In this document: positions 1-6,519 of the stretch, piece by piece
How the letters are laid out: each line of letters starts with the position of its first letter
Numbering within the stretch: position 1 is the first letter of the stretch
Assembly (NCBI GenBank): GCA_937941745.1
Contig: CALDGV010000097.1
Location: forward strand, 1-9,205
Direction of reading: 5' to 3'
DNA from: an uncultured Prosthecobacter sp.
GTDB lineage: Bacteria > Verrucomicrobiota > Verrucomicrobiia > Verrucomicrobiales > Verrucomicrobiaceae
DNA: 9,205 nucleotides
Notes under the pieces: generated by a model
What the model saw: only the letters and a program-made list of their open reading frames with translations
What the model was told of the DNA's origin: nothing
Database searches by the model: none
Translations under genes and position numbers: made by a program

Positions 1-126
1 TGTTTTCATAGGCTTGATAAGGCGGGAGTGTCGGTTCTGCGAAGGGATCAAATTTGAGTGATTTGAGTCAATTTGGAGGGTGTCACTGTTGCGATAAAAG
101 CTGTAAAAGAGTCGCAAAATTGAGAA

Positions 127-777
127 TCACAGGCCAAAAGGATGGCGAGGGAAGAAGCCAGCATAGCTGCGGCCCTTGGTGCGCCAGCGTGGGCCTTCGC
201 CCACCTTGCCACCGCTCGTGTCCAGACGAAGACCGCAGATGGTCATGAAAACATGCTCACCAGGCTTCACCCAGATGGTGATGAAGCGGCCTTCGCCAGG
301 CTGGCCATAGCTGGCAAAACCGACAGAGGTGAGAGGAGACTTGAGCAGGCCGGCCTTGATCAGTGCGTAGGAGGTGGAGCTGGAGCAGTCATAAGCGCGA
401 TCTTCAACACGGCCATGACCGGCGCCGCGAATGTAAGGGCTGCTCTGGAGGTGGTTGGCGGCGTTCACGACATACTGAACCTGGACGGGCAGGTTGCGGG
501 AGCAGGCCACCTCGCGGCCGTCGAAGCGGATAAGGCTGTTAGCAGCCACCGGAGCTGCGGAGCGGGCGGCTGCAGCCTGCTGGGCGTTGTAAGCAGCCAT
601 CTGCTGCTGATAAACAGCCATCTGCTGCTGATAAGCGGCGACCTGCTGCTGATATGCAGCCCACTGCTGCTGACGAAGGGCGGCGACCTGCTGGGCGGTC
701 TGCGCGGAAGCGAAAGAGGAAATGACCAGAAGAGCGGTGGCGATCGCGAAGCGGAGGGTGTTGGCGAGGGCGTTCAT
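127..777 (-). CDS. Secreted NlpC/P60-like protein with N-terminal heptapeptide repeat
   Basis: The product has 216 residues. Residues 1-25 look like a cleavable signal peptide (hydrophobic core, then SFASA before Q26). Residues 36-63 are four copies of a seven-residue unit, QQQ-x-A-x-Y, possibly a short coiled coil. The C-terminal part (about 96-216) carries YDCSSSTSYAL with Cys131, then GEHVFM with His175, and ends in RHPFGL. This order matches a family, common in Actinobacteria, resembling NlpC/P60 cysteine peptidases (DCSG Cys, then a GH His), which cut peptidoglycan peptides. The Gly usual after DCS is Ser here, so activity is uncertain. The likely site is the periplasm or envelope. The start is the ATG directly before the signal peptide; no Shine-Dalgarno is visible. 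The gene appears monocistronic. The family call is moderate and peptidoglycan hydrolysis is inferred. Confidence 0.72.
   Translation of the reverse strand: MNALANTLRFAIATALLVISSFASAQTAQQVAALRQQQWAAYQQQVAAYQQQMAVYQQQMAAYNAQQAAAARSAAPVAANSLIRFDGREVACSRNLPVQVQYVVNAANHLQSSPYIRGAGHGRVEDRAYDCSSSTSYALIKAGLLKSPLTSVGFASYGQPGEGRFITIWVKPGEHVFMTICGLRLDTSGGKVGEGPRWRTKGRSYAGFFPRHPFGL
589..672 (-). repeat. Four 21-bp tandem repeats coding QQQ-x-A-x-Y
   Basis: The 10-mer ctgctgctga recurs on the plus strand at 601, 622, 643 and 664, a strict 21-base period. In the NlpC-like gene this encodes four in-frame heptads (residues 36-63); the variable positions are W/V/M and A/V. Copy-number change in steps of 21 bp would keep the frame, so the Gln-rich linker could vary between strains. 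Confidence 0.85.
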
Positions 778-803
778 GGTGCAGCAGTTGCTTTGTTCTG
801 GTA

Positions 804-831
804 TTTATAGCAAATCCGATAAACCTCGCAA
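804..831 (-). promoter_or_regulatory. Candidate sigma-70-type promoter of the NlpC-like gene
   Basis: On the minus strand TTGCGA (831-826) is followed after 16 bases by TATAAA (809-804), which lies 26 bases before the ATG at 777. A second candidate further upstream is TTGACA (877-872), a 16-base spacer and TATGAC (855-850). Both sit in an AT-rich stretch unlike the coding DNA around it. Sigma factor preferences in this group are not well defined, so these are matches to the general bacterial consensus only. Confidence 0.35.
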
Positions 832-891
832 TATAGAAATCATAATTTAGTCATAGAAATGTAATTGAGAATGTCAAAATTGATAATCCAT

Positions 892-917
892 AAAAACTGC
901 CACGACTAAAGAGTGGC
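892..917 (-). terminator. Possible rho-independent terminator (minus strand)
   Basis: Read on the minus strand, GCCAC pairs with GTGGC (5 bp, 9-base loop, 917-899) and is followed two bases later by five T. It would stop leftward transcripts, such as nuoG read-through or an unannotated small RNA, before the promoter region of the 127-777 gene. The stem is short, so support is modest. Confidence 0.4.
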
Positions 918-949
918 TTGTGAATCTTGCTAAGTTCCTCATTGTCAGC

Positions 950-1026
950 TTTTTATGGCTGAATTTGACGATGCTCCATGACTGCTTAGCCCAGCAGCTA
1001 GAATTTAAAAGCAGCCGCCATAAAAA
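950..1026. repeat. Spaced 10-bp inverted repeat with inner hairpin
   Basis: TTTTTATGGC at 950-959 is exactly reverse-complemented by GCCATAAAAA at 1017-1026. Between them CTGCT (982-986) pairs with AGCAG (993-997) around a 6-base loop. A third CCATAAAAA copy sits at 888-896. The nested arrangement could be a structured RNA or a protein-binding array, but chance in AT-rich DNA is not excluded. Confidence 0.35.
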
Positions 1027-1373
1027 CGAGAATTTGATGATTCAATCGTGAAAATGCAGGTGTTATAGCCCTTCAGTAGGCTGTCTTTGCTTCGGCTAAC
1101 CGGCCACCCTTGAGAAAACCGTCACTCCATGAGTTCTCCATGTCGCACCCATGAGATGAGACGACCTTCGGTTTCAGCCAATGCTCATGAAGGCTGCTTG
1201 TCAGCGCAGCTCAGGGATTCGTCTCTGGAGACCCTTTGTTTTGGAAGTGCAGCTGTTCTCAGCATTCGCCATTCAAGCAGCAGCCGTGCTGTCTGGGGGC
1301 TGAAGAGCTGCTGATGAGTAGTCAGGCCTCCAAATGCATCGCTTGTCCCAAAAGTGGGAGACGAGACCCTGCG

Positions 1374-1390
1374 AAAAGGTTCACCAACCT
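1374..1390 (-). terminator. Weak terminator-like hairpin downstream of nuoG
   Basis: On the minus strand AGGTT (1390-1386), loop GGTG, then AACCT (1381-1377) forms a 5-bp stem. The last T starts a run of four T (1377-1374). It lies about 67 bases after the nuoG stop, the right place for a transcript end, but stem and T-run are short. Confidence 0.3.
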
Positions 1391-1456
1391 CCCAAGCCTA
1401 GTTGGATGGCAGCTTCGGGGATTATTTAGGCGCAAGTTTAGCTATCGACTGAGGGA

Positions 1457-3193
1457 TCAGCCGACAATGATGCCTTTGGATTTGCGTTCCTTCTCACGCT
1501 CCAGAAGCGGGATCTTCTCGCCAGTTTCGACGACTTGAACGCCGAGATCGCCAATTTTGGCGAAGCTGAGGCCTTTGAAGCAATCGACTTCGGCAGCCAG
1601 ACGGCTGAAGACATCCTCAATGCTGTGGAGACCGTTTGAGCCGCCGCAGGCAACAACGAGGTCGCGCAGGATTTCCCAGGTGTCGCGGGCATTGCCAGGG
1701 GCATTGACTGCCTTGTTCAGGCGCTGAAGCCGTCCGGTGACGTTGATCATGCTGCCACGCTTCTCAGCGTAGGCGTTTCCAGGGAGCACGACATGGCTGA
1801 GTTCGGCACTGGCATTGGCCAAAATGTGAAGAGAGACCAGGCAGGTGACTTTTTCGAGGTCGCGCTGTTCGAAGCCTGCCTTCAGCAGGTTTTCGCCCAG
1901 GGCAAGCACCACGCGAAGGCGGCCACGGCTCATCAGTTCGGTGATGCCGGCGAGCTTGGATCCTGGCTCTGCGCCGAGGATCTGCTTCGCGCCGGTGGTG
2001 TTCGGGTTCAAATCGTCAGCCCGGAGGTAGTTGTCAGCGCCACCCGTGCGCGGAACCACATCGACATTCTCAGTGCCGAGCGTTTTGGCCAGCTGCTTGA
2101 CGAAGAAAAGCTCCTCGTTGGTCATGCGGGCGCTGGCAATGATGGCGATTTCATCGCCTTTCACGCCTGCTGCAGCGTCTGCCACGGCCTGGATGGCCTT
2201 CTTCCAGGAGGTCACGGCATGTTTGCCGGCGGTTTTGACCATCGGATCAGTCAGGCGAAGCTCGCTGTTCACGAAATGGAAGTCCAGACGGCCCTGGTCG
2301 CACATCCACGTGGAGTTCACGTCGTTGTTATCGCGCGGTGTCTGGCGGTAGATCGTGTCTCCACGAGCGCCGATTTCCATGTTGCAGCCGCGTCCGCACT
2401 TGGTGCAGATGCTGTTTGTCTCGGTGAGGAACCACACACGCTGCTGGAAGCGGAAGTCGGTGCTGGTCAGGGCGCCGACAGGGCAGATGTCCACCGTGTT
2501 GAGGGAGTAATTATGCTCCAGGCGCTTGCCTGGGTGCACGGCAAGCGTGGTGTAACTGCCACGCTCGGTGAAGCCCAGCACGGGTTCGTCGGCGATTTCA
2601 GCGGTGAAGCGGATGCAGCGGCTGCACATGATGCAGCGCTCGTCGTCGAGGCGCACACGGGGGCCGATATCGACGTTTTTGGGCTTTTTGACCTTTTCTT
2701 CGCGGAAGCGGCTTTCACCACGACCGTGTTCCACGCTGAACTCCTGCAGGCGGCACTCTCCAGCCTGGTCGCAGATGGGGCAGTCGAGAGGGTGGTTGAT
2801 GAGCAGGAACTCCATCACGCCTTTGCGGACTTCCTGGGTCAGCACGCTGTCCGTGCGGATGCCCATGCCTTCCGCCACGGTGTTGGCGCAGGCGATCACC
2901 GGGCGCGGCATCCAGCCGATCTTCGGCATGCCGTGCTCGTCTTTTTCAGGTTCCTGGCCGGGAGCTGGGCGCGGTGGCATGCCCATTTCCACCAGGCACA
3001 TGCGGCAGTTGCCGGGAGAGGAAAGCTTGGGGTGATAGCAGTAGTGAGGCACTTCCTTCTGCACCTGCTTGCAGGCCTCGATCATGCGGGTGCCTTTGGG
3101 GAACTTGTACCACACGCCGTCGATCTGGACGTTCACGAGGTCCGCCGGCGGAGGAGGTGCGGCAGGAGCAGGAGCAGCTTCAGGGGCAGGCAT
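1457..3193 (-). CDS. nuoG: NADH-quinone oxidoreductase subunit G, short form
   Basis: This is the large Fe-S subunit of the peripheral arm of complex I, which carries electrons from NADH (via NuoF) toward quinone. The product has 578 residues. Ligands seen in order: 2Fe-2S N1b Cys52, 63, 66, 102; N3 His134, Cys138, 141, 147; N4 Cys187, 190, 193, 237; N7 Cys263, 266, 270, 298 (C-x2-C-x3-C-x27-C). A reduced molybdopterin-oxidoreductase-like domain follows (VLPGNAYAEKRGSMIN at 470-485). E. coli NuoG is about 900 residues, so this domain is much shortened. The N-terminus is Pro/Ala-rich. The frame is open up to 3271, but ATG 3193 is chosen: the 26 extra codons match no domain and overlap an operator-like palindrome. 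No other nuo gene is visible on either side, so the nuo genes appear split. Confidence 0.95.
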   Translation of the reverse strand: MPAPEAAPAPAAPPPPADLVNVQIDGVWYKFPKGTRMIEACKQVQKEVPHYCYHPKLSSPGNCRMCLVEMGMPPRPAPGQEPEKDEHGMPKIGWMPRPVIACANTVAEGMGIRTDSVLTQEVRKGVMEFLLINHPLDCPICDQAGECRLQEFSVEHGRGESRFREEKVKKPKNVDIGPRVRLDDERCIMCSRCIRFTAEIADEPVLGFTERGSYTTLAVHPGKRLEHNYSLNTVDICPVGALTSTDFRFQQRVWFLTETNSICTKCGRGCNMEIGARGDTIYRQTPRDNNDVNSTWMCDQGRLDFHFVNSELRLTDPMVKTAGKHAVTSWKKAIQAVADAAAGVKGDEIAIIASARMTNEELFFVKQLAKTLGTENVDVVPRTGGADNYLRADDLNPNTTGAKQILGAEPGSKLAGITELMSRGRLRVVLALGENLLKAGFEQRDLEKVTCLVSLHILANASAELSHVVLPGNAYAEKRGSMINVTGRLQRLNKAVNAPGNARDTWEILRDLVVACGGSNGLHSIEDVFSRLAAEVDCFKGLSFAKIGDLGVQVVETGEKIPLLEREKERKSKGIIVG

Positions 3194-3255
3194 GGAGGGA
3201 GAAAGGCAGAATCGGAAACGAGTATCGGAGCCGGAAAGATGGCGGCAACCCGATT

Positions 3256-3273
3256 TTGTGAAAAATTTCACAA
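3256..3273. promoter_or_regulatory. CRP/FNR-family-type operator between nuoG and thuA
   Basis: TTGTGAAAAATTTCACAA is a perfect palindrome with 8-base arms and 2 central bases. It contains the CRP half-sites TGTGA (3257-3261) and TCACA (3268-3272) with exactly 6 bases between. It lies in the 183-bp gap between the divergent nuoG and thuA genes, 62 bases upstream of the nuoG ATG and 103 upstream of the thuA ATG. Binding by a CRP/FNR-family regulator is inferred. No convincing -35/-10 pair was seen, so whether it activates or represses cannot be told. Confidence 0.6.
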
Positions 3274-3376
3274 GCTCGCCATGCCCGGGGAAATTCGCTG
3301 TGCCGCTGGCAGCGTGGCTGGAAACAATCTCCTCGCCAAAATCATCCCTTTGCTGTCTCCTGCCCGCTCTTCAGCC

Positions 3377-4189
3377 ATGAAACGCTTTCTTCTACCCCTG
3401 TCCCTGCTCGCAGCCCTCGTCACTTGGACCGTGCTCGCGGCCGATCCGGCGGCCAAGCCGGCTCCGCTGAAGGTGCTGATGGTCACAGGCGGCTGCTGCC
3501 ATGATTATGCCAACCAGAAGATGATCCTGGCCGAGGGCCTCAGCGCCCGGGCCAATGTGGAATTCACCGTGGTGCATGAGGATGCGCCGAAGGGCAAAGA
3601 CGAGCGCGAGCACCGGGTGAGCATCTATGAGAAGGAAGACTGGGCCAAGGGCTACGACGTCGTCCTGCACAACGAGTGCTTCGGCAAGGTGACCGACGTC
3701 GCCTTTGTGGAGCGCATCGCCAAGGCGCATCACAACGGCGTTCCTGCCGTCATGCTGCACTGCTCGGCTCACAGCTACCGCGCCGCACAGACCGATGAAT
3801 GGCGGAAGTGTGTCGGCCAGACCTCCATGAGCCATGAGAAGAACCGCGACCTGCTGGTGAAAAATGTGGCTCCCGAGCATCCTGTGATGAAAGGCTTCCC
3901 GGCGGAATGGCTCGACCCCAAGGACGAGCTCTACAAGAACGAGAAGCTCTGGGAGAACTTTGTTCCCCTGGCCAAAGCCTACGGCGAAGAAACCAAGAAG
4001 GATCACGCCCTCGTCTGGGTGAACACTTACGGGAAAGCCAAGGTTTTCGGCACCACCATGGGCCACAACAACAGCACCATGGAGGCTCCGGTGTTCCTTG
4101 ACCTCGTCGCCCGCGGGCTGCTCTGGGCCTGCGGCAAGCTGGGCGAGGATGGCAAGCCGCTGCCCGGCTATGGCGCGACCCAGAAGTGA
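3377..4189 (+). CDS. Exported ThuA-like domain protein
   Basis: The product has 270 residues. Residues 1-21 form a signal peptide (MKRF, Leu-rich core, VLA), placing it in the periplasm. The rest is one ThuA-like domain (Pfam trehalose utilisation family, glutamine-amidotransferase-like fold): strand LKVLMVTGG at 31-39, then CCHDY, YDVVLHNE at 93-100, GVPAVMLHCSAHSY at 121-134, and the C-terminal VWVNTYGKAKVF with TTMGHN up to about 231. ThuA proteins in Rhizobium act in trehalose/disaccharide utilisation. In Verrucomicrobiota and Planctomycetota they are numerous and mostly of unknown substrate, so sugar-related action is only a family-level guess. The start is the ATG before the signal peptide; the frame stays open far upstream only as antisense of nuoG. 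The globin gene starts 19 bases after the stop, probably in one operon. Confidence 0.88.
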   Translation: MKRFLLPLSLLAALVTWTVLAADPAAKPAPLKVLMVTGGCCHDYANQKMILAEGLSARANVEFTVVHEDAPKGKDEREHRVSIYEKEDWAKGYDVVLHNECFGKVTDVAFVERIAKAHHNGVPAVMLHCSAHSYRAAQTDEWRKCVGQTSMSHEKNRDLLVKNVAPEHPVMKGFPAEWLDPKDELYKNEKLWENFVPLAKAYGEETKKDHALVWVNTYGKAKVFGTTMGHNNSTMEAPVFLDLVARGLLWACGKLGEDGKPLPGYGATQK

Positions 4190-4208
4190 GTTCCCCGCGC
4201 TTTTGGTC

Positions 4209-4589
4209 ATGCTCACGCTCGACACCCTGAATCAGCACATCGGCGAGGAAAAGCTGCGTGCCATGGTGGCCGCCTTCTACCGCCGGGTGAAAGTGGACCC
4301 GCTCATTGGTGGCCTCTACCCGGCGGATGACTGGGAGGGGGCTGAAAAGAGGCTCGCGGACTTCATCATCTACCGCTTTGGCGGCCCGCCGACCTACCTG
4401 GAGGAGCGTGGACATCCCCGGCTACGCATGCGCCATCTGCCTTTTTCCATCGGCCTCGCCGAACGGGACCAGTGGCTCAAGCTCATGGGCGAGGCCATGC
4501 GCGAGGTCGGTATTTCCTCTGAGGCTGCGGAGGTGGTGATTCCCTTCTTCGCCCAGGTGGCCGACATGATGCGCAACCGGCCGGAATAA
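4209..4589 (+). CDS. glbO: Group II truncated hemoglobin (trHbO type)
   Basis: The product has 126 residues, the normal size of a 2-on-2 truncated hemoglobin. It binds heme and, in known relatives, O2 or NO, with proposed roles in O2 delivery and NO or peroxide detoxification. Key residues fit group II: Tyr24 (B10), Tyr37 (CD1), Ala45 (E7), proximal His76 (F8, in LRMRHLPF) and Trp89 (G8, in RDQWL). These are offset by one from the Tyr23, Tyr36, His75 and Trp88 known in Mycobacterium tuberculosis GlbO. The GGPPTY and RGHPRLRMRH motifs are typical. No signal peptide, so cytoplasmic. The ATG at 4209 is chosen because the frame upstream lies inside thuA. No Shine-Dalgarno is visible. It follows thuA by 19 bases, so it is likely co-transcribed and shares any control by the upstream CRP-like site. 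Confidence 0.93.
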   Translation: MLTLDTLNQHIGEEKLRAMVAAFYRRVKVDPLIGGLYPADDWEGAEKRLADFIIYRFGGPPTYLEERGHPRLRMRHLPFSIGLAERDQWLKLMGEAMREVGISSEAAEVVIPFFAQVADMMRNRPE

Positions 4590-4599
4590 CGGCCCGGTT
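4575..4599. terminator. Hairpin joining two convergent stop codons
   Basis: AACCGGCCG (4575-4583) pairs with CGGCCCGGTT (4590-4599): nine base pairs with one bulged C and a 6-base loop, GAATAA, that contains the globin stop codon. The right arm ends in the first base of the transporter stop complement. It is GC-rich and symmetric, so it could end or protect transcripts from both sides. Neither strand has a T-run after it, so it is not a standard rho-independent terminator. Confidence 0.45.
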
Positions 4600-6338
4600 C
4601 ACTCCCACTGGCTGCCTTTGCTGCCCACATAAGCCATGCTCAGCCCTACAATGATGTGCGCCAGCAGCACGAAGGCCGCCAGCTCTGCGGAGACCAGGCT
4701 GGACTCCGTGACCTTTTTCACGGCCTCGTAAAAGGCCGTGTCACTCATGCTGCGGAGGCTGCCCGACCAAGCCCAGAAGGCTGCGATGAAGGGGTTTACG
4801 GCTCCTTCGATCCAGTCTGGCAGGCTCAGTACGGCGCCTGAGAGCGGCAGTTGGAAGCCCACGAGGTAAATGCTCAGGATCGTGGCCTTTTCCGGCGTGC
4901 GGCACAGGGCGCTGATGCCCAGGCAGACGCTGGTCATCGCGGCAGAAACCAGCACCAGCAGCACCAGCTTGGTCAGCAGGTCTCCTGGTAGGCCGCCTGT
5001 GATCATGTCCACAAAGATTCCCATCCAGATGCTCTGGGCCAGCACGAAGACGCCGAGGAACATCACCTTGCTGAGCAGATAGGCACCCGTGCTCAGGCCT
5101 CCCAGCTTCTCCCGCTCCAGAATGATGCGTTCGGAGGCGATCTCGCGTGCGGCGTTGTTGCTGGCCATCAGGGTCACCAGGATCACCTGCAGCATCACCA
5201 GTCCGCTCACCAGGCCGCCTGCGTTGAGCTGCTCCACTAGGTGCTCGGCCTTCTGCTGCATTTCGTAGAGCAGGTTGCTGTCCGCCCGCTGGCTGAGCTG
5301 TTTCAAGGGCTTGATGCCATCCAGGGCAAAGATCACCACCAGCAGCGGAAAGCCGAAGAGCATCGCCAGATGCAGCCAGACCTGCCCGGCATCACGGCGG
5401 AAGATGGTCCAGCGGCGGTTCAGCAGGGTGAACATCTGGCTGATCATGCCCGGAAGCTCCTCTGGAGCCGTCGTTTCCGGCTCCTGTGCACCTTCTCCGG
5501 GGGGCTGTGGCTGCGGCGGAGCGGCTTCAAGCAGCATCTTTTCATAGTAGTCCCGCTTCTTCTGCCAGGATTCCCCCCACGCGGAGGCCTCGCGCTGGGT
5601 CAGGCGGAGGTAAACATCCTCAGGATGATCCACCGTGAAGTAGTGGGTCAGCAGCCGGGGCGGCCCATGATAGACCAACCGCCCCTGATACATCACCAGC
5701 ACGCTGTCAAAGGCCTCCAGGCTGGCCAGGCTGTGAGTCACATTCACCACAAGGCGACGAGGGTTTTCGCGGGACAGAACCTTCAGCAGATCGGTGATCT
5801 CGCCCTCAGACTTCGGGTCCAGGCCACTGGTGACCTCATCACAGAGCAGCAGGCAGGGATTCGTCACCAGCTCCAAAGCGAGCCCCAGCCGGCGTTTCTG
5901 TCCTCCAGAAAGCACCTTCACCCGCCGGTCAGCCAGTTCCGTCAGTCCCGTGAGAGTCAGCACTTGATCGAGCTTGGGCTCAAATTCCTCAGTTCCTGGC
6001 AGCTGGGTGCGCAGCGCCATGCTGTTGGCCACACATTCCTCCACGGTCAGCAGGTCATGCGCCACGCTGAACTGCGGCACATACCCCAGCTCACCAGGGT
6101 GCAGGTCCTCCTCTTCTTTCAGATCCCTTGCTTCCCACTTCAGTTCGCCATCCGTCTGCTCCAGAATGCCCGCGATGACCTTCAGCAGGGTCGTTTTGCC
6201 GCATCCTGAGGGGCCCACGATGGCCATCAAGTGCCCCTGAGGCACGCTGAAGGCCACCTCACGAAGCAGGTGCAGGCTTTCCAGTTCCGATCCTGGCGGC
6301 GGATCCACTTCCAGACCGATGTTGAGCGCTTCGAGCAT
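4599..6338 (-). CDS. ABCG-type half-transporter: ATPase fused to ABC-2 permease
   Basis: The product has 579 residues, an ATPase domain followed by a membrane domain on one chain, as in ABCG/White half-transporters, which work as dimers in the inner membrane; export is likely, substrate unknown. ATPase parts: Walker A GPSGCGKTT (42-50), Q-loop Gln89 in YVPQ, signature LSGGQKRR (143-150), Walker B CLLLCDE (Asp167, catalytic Glu168), D-loop SGLD and switch His202. All key residues are present. A Pro/Gln/Glu-rich linker (about 272-296) leads to around six hydrophobic segments, near 324-340, 375-391, 419-447, 455-477, 485-507 and 549-572. The frame is open to 6665, with another ATG at 6452. I chose 6338 because the 37 codons between have only 15 G/C third positions, against 29 of 40 just after it, and the domain begins there. 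It stands alone, divergent from msrA. Confidence 0.9.
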   Translation of the reverse strand: MLEALNIGLEVDPPPGSELESLHLLREVAFSVPQGHLMAIVGPSGCGKTTLLKVIAGILEQTDGELKWEARDLKEEEDLHPGELGYVPQFSVAHDLLTVEECVANSMALRTQLPGTEEFEPKLDQVLTLTGLTELADRRVKVLSGGQKRRLGLALELVTNPCLLLCDEVTSGLDPKSEGEITDLLKVLSRENPRRLVVNVTHSLASLEAFDSVLVMYQGRLVYHGPPRLLTHYFTVDHPEDVYLRLTQREASAWGESWQKKRDYYEKMLLEAAPPQPQPPGEGAQEPETTAPEELPGMISQMFTLLNRRWTIFRRDAGQVWLHLAMLFGFPLLVVIFALDGIKPLKQLSQRADSNLLYEMQQKAEHLVEQLNAGGLVSGLVMLQVILVTLMASNNAAREIASERIILEREKLGGLSTGAYLLSKVMFLGVFVLAQSIWMGIFVDMITGGLPGDLLTKLVLLVLVSAAMTSVCLGISALCRTPEKATILSIYLVGFQLPLSGAVLSLPDWIEGAVNPFIAAFWAWSGSLRSMSDTAFYEAVKKVTESSLVSAELAAFVLLAHIIVGLSMAYVGSKGSQWE

Positions 6339-6519
6339 GGCCCCAGATAGGCCAGAAGGCTCGGATTCAGGCAAGCAAGAACCTTGTGCAGCTGGTTCGC
6401 GTGCAGAGGCTCCCGTTCGAAGTGCCCTGGCGGGCTCTGAAAACGGACTCATCTGAAAGGATGGCTGGCTACGTAACCGTTGTTTTATCGCCCTTTCGAT
6501 GCCTTTTACTTCCGCGACC
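6339..6519. other. Divergent intergenic region between ABC transporter and msrA
   Basis: If the transporter starts at 6338 and msrA at 6520, 181 bp remain for two divergent promoters. No clear -35/-10 pair or Shine-Dalgarno was found. An imperfect 12-base palindrome, GGCTACGTAACC (6467-6478, core TACGTA), is the only symmetric element noticed and may be chance. Confidence 0.35.

Larger units (their letters stand above)
778..1456. other. Gene-free intergenic region of about 680 bp
   Basis: No credible protein gene is seen on either strand. The plus-strand open frames at 1129-1314 and 1236-1538 have atypical composition (Ser, Cys and Arg rich), no recognisable motif, and the second runs into the antisense of nuoG. 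The left part (about 800-1080) is clearly more AT-rich than the rest of the window; the right part (1080-1456) returns to higher GC. It holds the promoter candidates of the 127-777 gene, two terminator-like hairpins on the minus strand and a spaced 10-bp inverted repeat. No tRNA, rRNA or known riboswitch pattern was found by eye. Confidence 0.6.

Noticed and set aside
1..9. ATG-AAA-ACA on the minus strand at the left edge, possibly the start of another exported protein
   Set aside because: Only three codons are inside the window, which is too little to support a gene.
52..70. Short direct repeat of ATTTGAGT
   Set aside because: There are only two copies of 8 bases in AT-rich DNA, with no further structure; chance is likely.
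89..117. TTGCGA/TCGCAA inverted repeat after the NlpC-like gene, considered as its terminator
   Set aside because: It has only 6 bp with a 17-base loop, and no T-run follows in the minus direction.
1346..1390. TCCCA/TGGGA and AGGTT/AACCT stems considered as parts of a tRNA
   Set aside because: No acceptor stem, anticodon arm or GTTCRA-type T-loop can be arranged around them.
1129..1538. Two small plus-strand frames in the gene-free region
   Set aside because: Residue composition is rich in Ser, Cys and Arg with no motif or signal, there is no visible ribosome site, and the second overlaps nuoG antisense.
1793..3376. Very long plus-strand open frame opposite nuoG that continues in frame into thuA
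   Set aside because: The part opposite nuoG is His/Ala/Val-rich with no domain, as expected for the antisense of a GC-rich gene. The ThuA signal peptide at 3377 marks the true start.
3392..4225. 277-residue minus-strand frame opposite thuA
   Set aside because: It is antisense to a well-supported ThuA domain gene and has no domain of its own.
5733..5746. CTGTGAGTCACAT palindrome resembling a CRP site
   Set aside because: The half-sites are separated by one base instead of six and it lies inside the transporter coding sequence.
5241..6209. 322-residue plus-strand frame opposite the ABC transporter
   Set aside because: It is fully covered by a gene with all ABC ATPase motifs; its Gln/His/Leu-rich product has no recognisable family and looks like an antisense shadow.
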